8,128 bases of DNA from an uncultured Verrucomicrobiales bacterium. GTDB taxonomy: Bacteria > Verrucomicrobiota > Verrucomicrobiia > Verrucomicrobiales > Akkermansiaceae. The DNA lies in assembly GCA_937893015.1 (NCBI GenBank), contig CALBJX010000051.1:1-8128 (forward strand). The letters are read 5' to 3'. The position numbers and the translations under genes are program-made. Of the stretch, positions 1 to 4,755 are shown piece after piece. Every line of letters starts with the position of its first letter. Position 1 is the first letter of the stretch. Under the pieces are notes generated by a model, which was not told the DNA's origin, did not search any database, and worked only from the letters and a program-made list of their open reading frames with translations.

Positions 1-88
1 CCGCAGGGATGGGCGCAATGCCATATCACGTGCATGGAATTCCCGCCCGCTCTGCCTTTATTAACAACAAGATACATACGATAAAACA
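1..88 (+). promoter_or_regulatory. Structured 5' leader of PEP-CTERM gene 1 (copy A)
   Basis: This untranslated stretch before the first PEP-CTERM gene is nearly identical to 3173-3261, with two substitutions and one single-base indel. It can fold into a stem: GCAGGG (3-8) pairs with CTCTGC (50-55), with one G-U pair, and GGGCG (11-15) pairs with CGCCC (44-48). A small inner CCAT/ATGG hairpin sits within. The final ~30 bases before the ATG are A-rich and lack a strong Shine-Dalgarno. The promoter lies off the left edge, so whether the whole stretch is transcribed is inferred. Both the conservation and the pairing are directly visible; a regulatory role is inference. Confidence 0.55.
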
Positions 89-862
89 ATGAAAAAGACT
101 CTATTCACGCTTGCTTGCGCCGCTCTCGTGGCTCCTGCTTTCGCGGGTGAGGCCATCACGGAACCGATTACGATTGCACTGCCCGCCTCTGCCAGTGCGC
201 CGGACGCATGGAAGCATGGTATCTATGTCCCGGAAACTCATGAGGTACAGGATCCCGCGTTTCCTGATGATCCTACTAAAAAAATTAAGATTACCGATGT
301 GGAGGCAATGGATCATTTCATCAAAACCCATGGCTCTACTGATCCCGGCTTTTATGTCGGCGGCAACAACAACTCTTACGGCAATGCCGGTGTGAGCGAC
401 GAAGGTTCGCTGACGACCACGAATAACGTGGCTTCCGTCAAACTGAATGGGCGCAGCGGTGTCGGCGGCGACAACTTCGTGATGGTGCTGAAGGATTCTG
501 CTCTTATCGGTAAGGTTGTGAACAGCCTGACGCTGTCGGGGGCCGGTAAGGCCGATAATCCGTTGACGATGGGCGGCACGTTTGTGCTGGCCGTCTATGA
601 TGGTTCAACGCTTGTCCAATCCAATACTGCTACGCTGAGCGCTGTCAACACGGACACCCCGGTGACTACGACGCTGACCCTGCCCAACGTGACCTTTACG
701 GATACCCACAAAATTATGATCGCTTTCGTCGGTGATGGTGGTGGTGCTACGACGTCCTACACCATCAGCGGTATTTCGCTGACGGCTACCCCCGAGCCCG
801 CTACGGCGACGCTCTCCCTGCTGGCTCTGGCCGGTTTGGCTGCCCGCCGCAAGCGCCACTAA
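89..862 (+). CDS. PEP-CTERM sorting domain protein (paralogue 1)
   Basis: This encodes a 257-residue exported protein. Residues 1-19 form a Sec signal peptide (MKK, then a hydrophobic core, AFA just before G20). The C-terminus is a PEP-CTERM tail: PEP at 235-237, a short hydrophobic helix at about 241-252, then the basic ARRKRH. In known systems such tails are recognised by an exosortase, and the protein is delivered to the cell surface or exopolysaccharide. The body (about 20-233) is rich in T, G, N and V and looks like beta-sandwich; I recognise no catalytic motif. The start is fixed by the signal peptide. Its paralogue at 3262-3999 shares the ends closely but differs in the middle. No exosortase gene is in the window. 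The specific function is unknown, but the sorting call is firm. Confidence 0.88.
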   Translation: MKKTLFTLACAALVAPAFAGEAITEPITIALPASASAPDAWKHGIYVPETHEVQDPAFPDDPTKKIKITDVEAMDHFIKTHGSTDPGFYVGGNNNSYGNAGVSDEGSLTTTNNVASVKLNGRSGVGGDNFVMVLKDSALIGKVVNSLTLSGAGKADNPLTMGGTFVLAVYDGSTLVQSNTATLSAVNTDTPVTTTLTLPNVTFTDTHKIMIAFVGDGGGATTSYTISGISLTATPEPATATLSLLALAGLAARRKRH

Positions 863-888
863 AGCGACAAGCTACGGCTTAACTCTTC

Positions 889-922
889 GGCATCCGCTCT
901 TCCACGAGCGGGTGCCTTTTTT
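889..922 (+). terminator. Rho-independent terminator of PEP-CTERM gene 1
   Basis: An 11-bp stem (889-899 with 906-916, one G-T pair) has a six-base loop and is followed by six Ts. It begins 27 bases after the stop codon. A closely related hairpin sits at the same place after the second PEP-CTERM gene. The 20 bases from the stop codon onward are also identical between the two genes. Confidence 0.88.
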
Positions 923-990
923 CTTGTTTTGCGCCGTGGCTCCTCTTCCTCGGGGCTACGGATGCATGGAGGCTTTGGTCAACGAGAACA

Positions 991-1018
991 CAATATTTTC
1001 CCTTTTGGGAAAATATTG
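991..1018. promoter_or_regulatory. hipBA operator-like inverted repeat O1
   Basis: A perfect 12-bp inverted repeat, CAATATTTTCCC, separated by TTTT from its complement. Its core (CCC-N4-GGG flanked by A/T) resembles the paired TATCC/GGATA half-sites bound by HipB dimers in E. coli, though the spacing here is different. It lies 128 bp upstream of the likely hipB start and about 50 bp upstream of the next similar site. No coding role is apparent for this segment. The repeat is certain; binding by the local HipB is inferred. Confidence 0.7.
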
Positions 1019-1042
1019 CTCCGCAAGCAGCACAAAAGCACC

Positions 1043-1066
1043 AAAATATCCCAATGGGGAAAAAAT
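1043..1066. promoter_or_regulatory. hipBA operator-like site O2
   Basis: AAAATATCCC (1043-1052), four bases, then GGGAAAAAAT (1057-1066). The CCC-N4-GGG core has the same spacing as O1, and its arms match at 6 of 10 positions. Its centre (1054.5) is exactly 50 bp from the O1 centre (1004.5). It lies just upstream of the -35 hexamer of the putative hipBA promoter, so a bound repressor could exclude RNA polymerase. Confidence 0.6.
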
Positions 1067-1068
1067 CC

Positions 1069-1096
1069 TTGCTTTTCTTTTAAGATTAGATAAAAT
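1069..1096 (+). promoter_or_regulatory. Putative hipBA promoter
   Basis: A -35 TTGCTT (1069-1074), a 16-bp spacer and a -10 TAAAAT (1091-1096) lie just upstream of hipB. Transcription would start near 1103, leaving about 15 bases before the chosen ATG at 1119. Operator-like sites lie immediately upstream (O2) and over the -10 and start point (O3). This fits autorepression by HipB or a HipBA complex. Confidence 0.6.
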
Positions 1097-1116
1097 ATTC
1101 CCTATTAGGATGATGT
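1093..1116. promoter_or_regulatory. hipBA operator-like site O3 (degenerate)
   Basis: The left half AAATATTCCC (1093-1102) matches the O1 left half at 8 of 10 positions. The right half (1107-1116, beginning AGGAT) is degenerate. With the same N4 spacing, its centre is 1104.5, again exactly 50 bp from O2. It covers most of the -10 element, the likely transcription start and the AGGA ribosome-binding sequence. Alone it would be weak evidence; the spacing register makes it more credible. Confidence 0.45.
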
Positions 1117-1118
1117 TG

Positions 1119-1337
1119 ATGCAAAACGAACAGGAGTTAGGCCGCGTGCTACGTGCGCGGCGCAAGGAACAGGGGCTGACTCTGGAGGAGCTGGCCTCTG
1201 TTGTGCCGTGCAGCCCGCGTTTACTTAGCGAGTTGGAGCGCGGGCGGCGCGGAGTCAGCATCGCGCTGACCTTTCGTCTGCTGGCTCTGCTCGGGTTGGA
1301 ACTGCACCTGCGCGGGCGCGAGGAATCGCAGAATTGA
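1119..1337 (+). CDS. hipB: HipB-like antitoxin, XRE-family HTH regulator
   Basis: A 72-residue DNA-binding protein, the presumed antitoxin and autorepressor of the downstream HipA kinase. A single XRE/HTH_3 domain fills residues about 6-62: RARRKEQGLTLEELA supplies helices 1-2, and the LLSELERGRR segment (35-44) is typical of the recognition helix and its flank in HipB-type regulators. The ending GLELHLR is also usual in this group. The frame is open upstream to 912, but that extension overlaps the operators and promoter and has no family character. Of the ATGs at 1110, 1113 and 1119, the last is best placed, with AGGA at 1107-1110 eight bases upstream. The gene ends 21 bp before hipA, so the two are probably cotranscribed. 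Function is inferred from sequence and operon context. Confidence 0.85.
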   Translation: MQNEQELGRVLRARRKEQGLTLEELASVVPCSPRLLSELERGRRGVSIALTFRLLALLGLELHLRGREESQN

Positions 1338-1358
1338 CACGGAAGAGAACAACGAGCC

Positions 1359-2594
1359 ATGAAAGAATTACCCATCTACTATGGCGAAGAAGCAGTAGCC
1401 ACGCTGATGCAGAATGAGCATGGATTCTGCGAGCTGCATTATGAACCGACATGGCAAGAGAAAGGTTTTGATATCTCTGTCACCTTGCCGCGCGTACAAC
1501 AGCACCATACAGGGGACGCGGTGCGCGCGTTTTTCGAAAATCTTTTGCCGGAGGCCGCTATCCGCGAAAGCCTTGCGCGGCACTATGGTGTCAGCGGCGA
1601 AAACGTCTTCGGCTTGCTGAGTCACATCGGTCGTGATTGTGCGGGGGCCTTCTCCATCGGTGCTCCCGGGGGCACGGGGGAGTATCAGCTGCTTACCACG
1701 CCGGAGCTGCAGTCGGAATTGGACAAACTGCCGCAATATCCCATGGCGGCCACACGCCCCGGCACCAGCCTTTCTCTTGCCGGAGCCCAGCACAAACTGC
1801 CGATTTTCCACAAGGATGGTGCGTTTTTTCTTCCCTTGCGCGGAGCGGCCAGTAACAGCATAATCAAATTGCCCATGGGGGCGTTTCCGCATTCCGTCGA
1901 AAACGAGTTTTTCTGCATGCGCTTAGCACAGCATGTGGGTTTGCCCGTAGCCGGGGTGAACATTTTATCTTTGCCGTCAGGGAATGTGTTGGTGGTGGAC
2001 CGCTACGACCGCGAGGGCAGCTCCTTTCACCCCCGCCGACTGCCGCAGGAAGATTTTTGCCAGATGCTGGGGCTGAGCTCGGCGGTGAAATACGAGAGTG
2101 AGGGCGGGCCCTCCTTTGCAGACTGCGCGGCTATCATCCGTCGATACTCGTTCCGCTCGGCCAAAGATTTGCTCCTGCTGGTGCAATGGGCAGCCTATAA
2201 CCTTTGCATCGGCAACAACGATGCACACGCAAAAAACCTCTCGATGCTGCGGCAGGGAGAGGCGCTCTCTCTGGCTCCGCATTACGACCTTATCAGCACA
2301 ACTTTCTATGGGCGGCGTTTACAAAAAAAACTCGCCATGCGCATTGGTGGGCAGCAGTGGTCACACCATGTCTCCCGCCGCCGATGGGGGCTCTTTGCCG
2401 AAGCTCTGGGCTTGCCTCCCGCTACCATCCATAAACGTGTGCAACAGACGGCGGACCTCCTTCTCAAAGCTCTTCCCGAAACCATAGAAGACGCTTTCTC
2501 CGCCGGCATTGCGGCGGAGACAATCCATCATCTGCACACGCATCTGCATGACCGCGCTCACAAGGTGCTGGAGCACTTGCAGAATGAAGCGTGA
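1359..2594 (+). CDS. hipA: HipA-like Ser/Thr kinase toxin
   Basis: A 411-residue cytoplasmic protein of the HipA family. E. coli HipA phosphorylates glutamyl-tRNA synthetase and so causes growth arrest; the target here is unknown. The N-terminal HipA domain includes FFENLLPE (58-65). SLAGAQHKL (139-147) is the conserved loop holding the autophosphorylated serine in E. coli, so S139 is the candidate. K170 in IIKLP is the likely ATP-binding lysine, and E183 follows in VENEFF. NNDAHAKN (286-293) is the catalytic loop with D288 as likely base, and HYDL (308-311) supplies the metal-binding D310. All key residues appear present, so the kinase is probably active. Its length is slightly under the ~440 residues of the E. 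coli protein. GGAAGAG at 1341-1347 is a possible ribosome-binding site. The 3' end overlaps the convergent DUF1016 remnant by 37 bp. Confidence 0.92.
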   Translation: MKELPIYYGEEAVATLMQNEHGFCELHYEPTWQEKGFDISVTLPRVQQHHTGDAVRAFFENLLPEAAIRESLARHYGVSGENVFGLLSHIGRDCAGAFSIGAPGGTGEYQLLTTPELQSELDKLPQYPMAATRPGTSLSLAGAQHKLPIFHKDGAFFLPLRGAASNSIIKLPMGAFPHSVENEFFCMRLAQHVGLPVAGVNILSLPSGNVLVVDRYDREGSSFHPRRLPQEDFCQMLGLSSAVKYESEGGPSFADCAAIIRRYSFRSAKDLLLLVQWAAYNLCIGNNDAHAKNLSMLRQGEALSLAPHYDLISTTFYGRRLQKKLAMRIGGQQWSHHVSRRRWGLFAEALGLPPATIHKRVQQTADLLLKALPETIEDAFSAGIAAETIHHLHTHLHDRAHKVLEHLQNEA

Positions 2595-3088
2595 TGCTCA
2601 AGTTGCCGAACGCTCCACTGAGCAGCTTCGCATTCCTGCAGATAGAACTTTCGAGCACGCTCATTGTCAACGCGTAAGAGGGCCATATAATGGGACCAAC
2701 TCAATTTTCCAGACACTGTCTGGAAAATTGGGAAGGTGGTGTAAAAAAGGCGCATATTAGCCAAGTTCGAGGTCGAAAACCCTTTTCCGAACTCTTTGCT
2801 CAATTCTTCAGATAGCGCCTGAATTAATCCTTTCCCATAATCTGCTCGATGCTTACCCTGCTGTTCCTCCTCAAAAATTCGCCGCCCGATTTTCCAATAT
2901 GTGTGAACCATAACGTGATTGACACTATTCACAACGGCATGCCTTGCAGCTGAAATGAGCTGACGCACATCATTCAAGAGGCTCCCGGCGGACAAATCGT
3001 TCGTGCCGCCATTATGCCGCAAAAATGCAAATAGCAAGGTAAAACAATACCGACTGCCAACACGGCCGAGAGAAAGGAACCTTTGCAC
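2558..3088 (-). pseudogene. Truncated DUF1016 (YhcG N-terminal domain) remnant
   Basis: The reading frame gives up to 176 residues. From about residue 36 to 164 it matches the N-terminal part of DUF1016/YhcG proteins: a LLNDVRQLISAAR helix, the YWKIGRRI motif, YGKGLIQALSEEL, FGKGFSTSNLANMR, and LSWSHYMALLRV followed by WSVRQLE. Complete members are roughly twice as long and continue into a PDDEXK-like nuclease domain. Here similarity stops at about E164 (2597), three bases from the hipA stop, and a dozen unrelated residues lead to a TGA at 2558. The first ~35 residues also look non-native and no start is well supported; a TTG or GTG further in is possible. With its nuclease half missing, it is probably a remnant, though a standalone N-terminal domain cannot be excluded. 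Confidence 0.72.
2702..2730. repeat. 29-bp perfect palindrome inside the DUF1016 remnant
   Basis: CAATTTTCCAGACA, one central C, then the exact reverse complement, giving 14-bp arms. On the minus strand it encodes the stretch around IFQTVSGKL just before the conserved LSWSHY motif. It is not followed by a T-run, so it does not look like a standard terminator. The palindrome itself is certain; its role is unknown. Confidence 0.75.
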
Positions 3089-3135
3089 GTCGGGTAGTAT
3101 CTAAATAACCTGATGTCAATCAGTTAAAGAAATCA

Positions 3136-3167
3136 TTGCCTCTACAGCATTTAAAATGCTGTATACT
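3136..3167 (+). promoter_or_regulatory. Putative promoter with palindromic operator, PEP-CTERM gene 2
   Basis: TACAGCATTT (3143-3152), a single A, then AAATGCTGTA (3154-3163) form a 21-bp palindrome with perfect 10-bp arms. It overlaps a -10-like TATACT (3162-3167). TTGCCT at 3136-3141 could be the -35, but the spacing would be 20 bp, longer than usual. The palindrome ends 9 bases before the leader shared with gene 1 begins. Its position over the presumed promoter suggests a repressor or activator site. A smaller repeat, CTGAT-GTCA-ATCAG, lies at 3110-3123. I see nothing else recognisable between 3089 and 3135. Confidence 0.5.
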
Positions 3168-3172
3168 TCGCC

Positions 3173-3261
3173 CCGCAGGGATGGGCGCAATGCCATATCA
3201 CGTGCATGGAATTCCCGCCCGCTCTGCATTTATTAACAATAAGATACAATACGATAAAACA
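3173..3261 (+). promoter_or_regulatory. Structured 5' leader of PEP-CTERM gene 2 (copy B)
   Basis: An 89-base copy of the leader at 1-88, differing by two substitutions and one inserted A. The pairing segments of the proposed stem are unchanged (3175-3180 with 3222-3227, and 3183-3187 with 3216-3220); the differences fall in the A-rich single-stranded end. Near-identity outside coding sequence, when the middles of the two genes have diverged, points to recent duplication, gene conversion or selection on the leader. Confidence 0.55.
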
Positions 3262-3999
3262 ATGAAAAAGACTCTATTCATGCTTGCTTGCGCCGCTCTT
3301 GTGGCTCCTGCTTTCGCGGGTGAGGCTATCACCGAGCCGATTACAATTACGTTGCCCACGAGCACTGACACCCCGACGTATGACCAAGGTCATGCTAATG
3401 AAGGCAGCGACACTGACAAGATTCAAGGGCTTGTCCGTTACTTCGCAGACCATCACACCAGTGATACTGCCGGGTTCTACTGCGGTGCCAATGGCTCCAA
3501 TATCAGCCAGGATTCTCTCAATCAATATAAGGATGGTTCCCTGACTACGACTGCCGAAAACGTTGCCTCCGTGAAAATGTATGGTCGCAACGGAGTGGCA
3601 GGCGAATATGTTGTTATGGTCCTCAAGGATGACGCTCTTGTCGGCAAGGTTGTCAACTCATTGACCCTCACAGCCTCCGGCACAACGACGAGCCAGTTGA
3701 CCATTGGCGCCGATTTTGTCGTTGCTGTTTATAATGATTCGACTCTTGTCGGCTGCTCCGACACGGTGCACATTGATAGTGTCAAGGATGCCACCCTTAA
3801 AACAGCGACTCTGCAGCTGGACAACATCACCTTCACAGAGCACAATCGCATCATGATTGCCATCCGTGGTGAAAGAGGTTCCGCGACTGATTCCTACACC
3901 ATCAGCAACATTCAGCTGACCGCCGCCCCCGAGCCCGCTACGGCGACGCTGAGCCTGCTGGCTCTGGCTGCTCTGGCTGCCCGCCGCAAGCGCCACTAA
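3262..3999 (+). CDS. PEP-CTERM sorting domain protein (paralogue 2)
   Basis: A 245-residue exported paralogue of the protein at 89-862. The start at 3262 gives the same signal peptide (residues 1-19, AFA before G20), differing from paralogue 1 only at T7M; the longer frame back to 3136 would run through the leader and is rejected. The C-terminal tail has PEP at 223-225, a hydrophobic helix and ARRKRH, so exosortase-dependent surface sorting is expected. The shared core includes DGSLTTT, NVASVK, VVMVLKDDALVGKVVNSLTL, TFTEHNRIMIA and SYTISNIQLTA. The region after the signal peptide (about 33-80) is largely unrelated to paralogue 1. There is no recognisable enzyme motif. The ligand or structural role is unknown. 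Confidence 0.88.
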   Translation: MKKTLFMLACAALVAPAFAGEAITEPITITLPTSTDTPTYDQGHANEGSDTDKIQGLVRYFADHHTSDTAGFYCGANGSNISQDSLNQYKDGSLTTTAENVASVKMYGRNGVAGEYVVMVLKDDALVGKVVNSLTLTASGTTTSQLTIGADFVVAVYNDSTLVGCSDTVHIDSVKDATLKTATLQLDNITFTEHNRIMIAIRGERGSATDSYTISNIQLTAAPEPATATLSLLALAALAARRKRH

Positions 4000-4025
4000 A
4001 GCGACAAGCTACGGCTCCATTCTTC

Positions 4026-4058
4026 GGCCTCCGCTCTTCATGGAGCGGGGGCTTTTTT
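4026..4058 (+). terminator. Rho-independent terminator of PEP-CTERM gene 2
   Basis: A 10-bp stem (4027-4036 with 4043-4052, one T-G pair) with loop TTCATG, followed by six Ts. It is homologous in position and sequence to the terminator at 889-922. Confidence 0.88.
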
Positions 4059-4138
4059 CCCGATCAACGAAGAAGGGCTGCGCTTGTGCTTCTCCTTTCT
4101 CGGGGGTGGCCAAGCTTGCTATCAGCTCCCGCCACAAA

Positions 4139-4207
4139 AACTTTTTATCGAAAAAGTTCATTCATTATCAATTTTGTATTGACTCCCCTGCCTGAATTTG
4201 TTTCAAT
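4139..4207 (+). promoter_or_regulatory. Intergenic stretch with possible promoter for the small lipoprotein gene
   Basis: The gap 4059-4237 holds little that is recognisable. An 8-bp inverted repeat, AACTTTTT-ATCG-AAAAAGTT (4139-4158), lies in an A/T-rich stretch. After it comes TTGACT (4179-4184), a good -35 match, with TTCAAT 17 bp downstream (4202-4207) as a weak -10. Transcription would start near 4214, giving a leader of about 24 bases. The -35 is convincing; the -10 is not. Confidence 0.35.
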
Positions 4208-4237
4208 GTCATCGGAACCAAGCAACCAATCTTTTCT

Positions 4238-4411
4238 ATGAAGTTCACGACTCTCCTCCTCGCTGTTGCGTGCGCCGTCGGTTTCAGCTCCTGCTGCTGC
4301 CAGACCCAGCCCATGCCCAAGCTTCGTCCCTTCCCGAAGGACTGCCAGGCCCCCACGCCTGTCGCCACTCCGGAGGCTCCTGTGAAGGTGTTCGAAGGCA
4401 AGGGTAAGTAA
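4238..4411 (+). CDS. Small putative lipoprotein, 57 residues
   Basis: A short gene starting MKFTTLLLAVACAVGFSSCC. The positively charged N-terminus and hydrophobic run lead to FSSC, an acceptable lipobox, making C19 the likely lipidated cysteine. The mature part (19-57) is only 39 residues, rich in proline, with extra cysteines at 20, 21 and 36. The proline-rich section (about 25-48) would suit an extended tether from the membrane. I recognise no family. It is supported by the signal sequence, by a terminator 22 bases after the stop and by a possible upstream promoter. Against it, the ribosome-binding site is poor. It probably stands alone as a single-gene transcript. Confidence 0.65.
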   Translation: MKFTTLLLAVACAVGFSSCCCQTQPMPKLRPFPKDCQAPTPVATPEAPVKVFEGKGK

Positions 4412-4432
4412 ATTTTGTCTTCATTCTTATCA

Positions 4433-4466
4433 GGGCCGCTGCTTCTCCGTGAGGCAGCGGCCTTTT
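4433..4466 (+). terminator. Rho-independent terminator after the small lipoprotein gene
   Basis: A GC-rich 9-bp stem, GGCCGCTGC (4434-4442) with GCAGCGGCC (4454-4462), can be extended by three pairs into the loop and is followed by TTTT. Its presence supports the upstream 57-codon frame being a transcribed unit. Confidence 0.85.
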
Positions 4467-4523
4467 GCTGTGCGCAGAAAAGGCCATTCTTTTCCGAAAA
4501 GTGATAAAAATGCAAAAAAAGCC

Positions 4524-4551
4524 TTGACTCCGGGGCGGAATGTGGTAAATT
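4524..4551 (+). promoter_or_regulatory. tRNA-Glu promoter
   Basis: TTGACT (4524-4529), a 16-bp spacer and TAAATT (4546-4551), with TGG directly before the -10 as an extended -10 element. It lies 29 bp upstream of the mature tRNA 5' end. This is a near-consensus sigma70-type promoter. Confidence 0.75.
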
Positions 4552-4580
4552 TCTCCTGCTGCCACGCAGCGCGAGTATCT

Positions 4581-4652
4581 GTCCCCATCGTCTAGGGGTT
4601 AGGACATATGATTCTCAGTCATAGAACCGCGGTTCGAATCCGCGTGGGGATG
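4581..4652 (+). tRNA. tRNA-Glu (anticodon CUC)
   Basis: A complete cloverleaf. The acceptor is GTCCCCA (4581-4587) with TGGGGAT (4645-4651); the D arm is GTC/GAC around TAGGGGTTAG. The anticodon stem TATGA/TCATA holds loop TTCTCAG with CTC at 4614-4616, which reads GAG. The T arm is CGCGG-TTCGAAT-CCGCG. The discriminator is G (4652). CCA is not encoded and must be added after transcription. One oddity is that the first acceptor pair is G-U rather than the usual G-C. Confidence 0.95.
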
Positions 4653-4655
4653 CTC

Positions 4656-4686
4656 AAAACCCGAGGTTGAACAACCTCGGGTTTTT
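4656..4686. terminator. Terminator after tRNA-Glu
   Basis: AAAACCCGAGGTTG (4656-4669) pairs with its complement from 4672, followed by five Ts. The hairpin begins four bases after the tRNA. The A-run on its left side means it could also stop minus-strand transcription. Confidence 0.88.
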
Positions 4687-4720
4687 GTTTTCGGGGAGAG
4701 AGGGCGCGTTGAACTTTGCC

Positions 4721-4749
4721 TTTTCAAACTGTTGGAAATGGTATATACT
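4721..4749 (+). promoter_or_regulatory. Possible promoter of the MFS gene
   Basis: TATACT (4744-4749) is a strong -10 match. The hexamer 17 bp upstream, TTTTCA, is a poor -35; TTGCCT (4716-4721) is better but too far. The predicted start point is about 4756, which is the A of the chosen ATG, so the transcript may be leaderless. Confidence 0.45.
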
Positions 4750-4755
4750 CTCCGC

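Noticed and set aside
22..37. CACGTG-centred sequence in the PEP-CTERM leaders (also at 3194-3209) as a parS site
   Set aside because: Only the central hexamer and a few other bases agree with the usual 16-bp parS consensus, and it belongs to the duplicated leader.
912..1118. N-terminal extension of HipB starting at 912
   Set aside because: The extension covers part of the preceding terminator's stem, all the operators and the promoter. It adds residues unrelated to XRE regulators, and a better start with a ribosome-binding sequence exists at 1119.
2702..2730. DUF1016 palindrome as a fourth HipB operator
   Set aside because: It shares TTTTCC/GGAAAA arms, but the half-sites are 11 bases apart, compared with six by the same measure in O1, so the geometry does not match.
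1359..4652. A functional link between hipA and the downstream tRNA-Glu, since E. coli HipA targets glutamyl-tRNA synthetase
   Set aside because: The tRNA is about 2 kb away with its own promoter and terminator, beyond a separate gene cassette. Proximity alone is not evidence, and the local HipA target is unknown.
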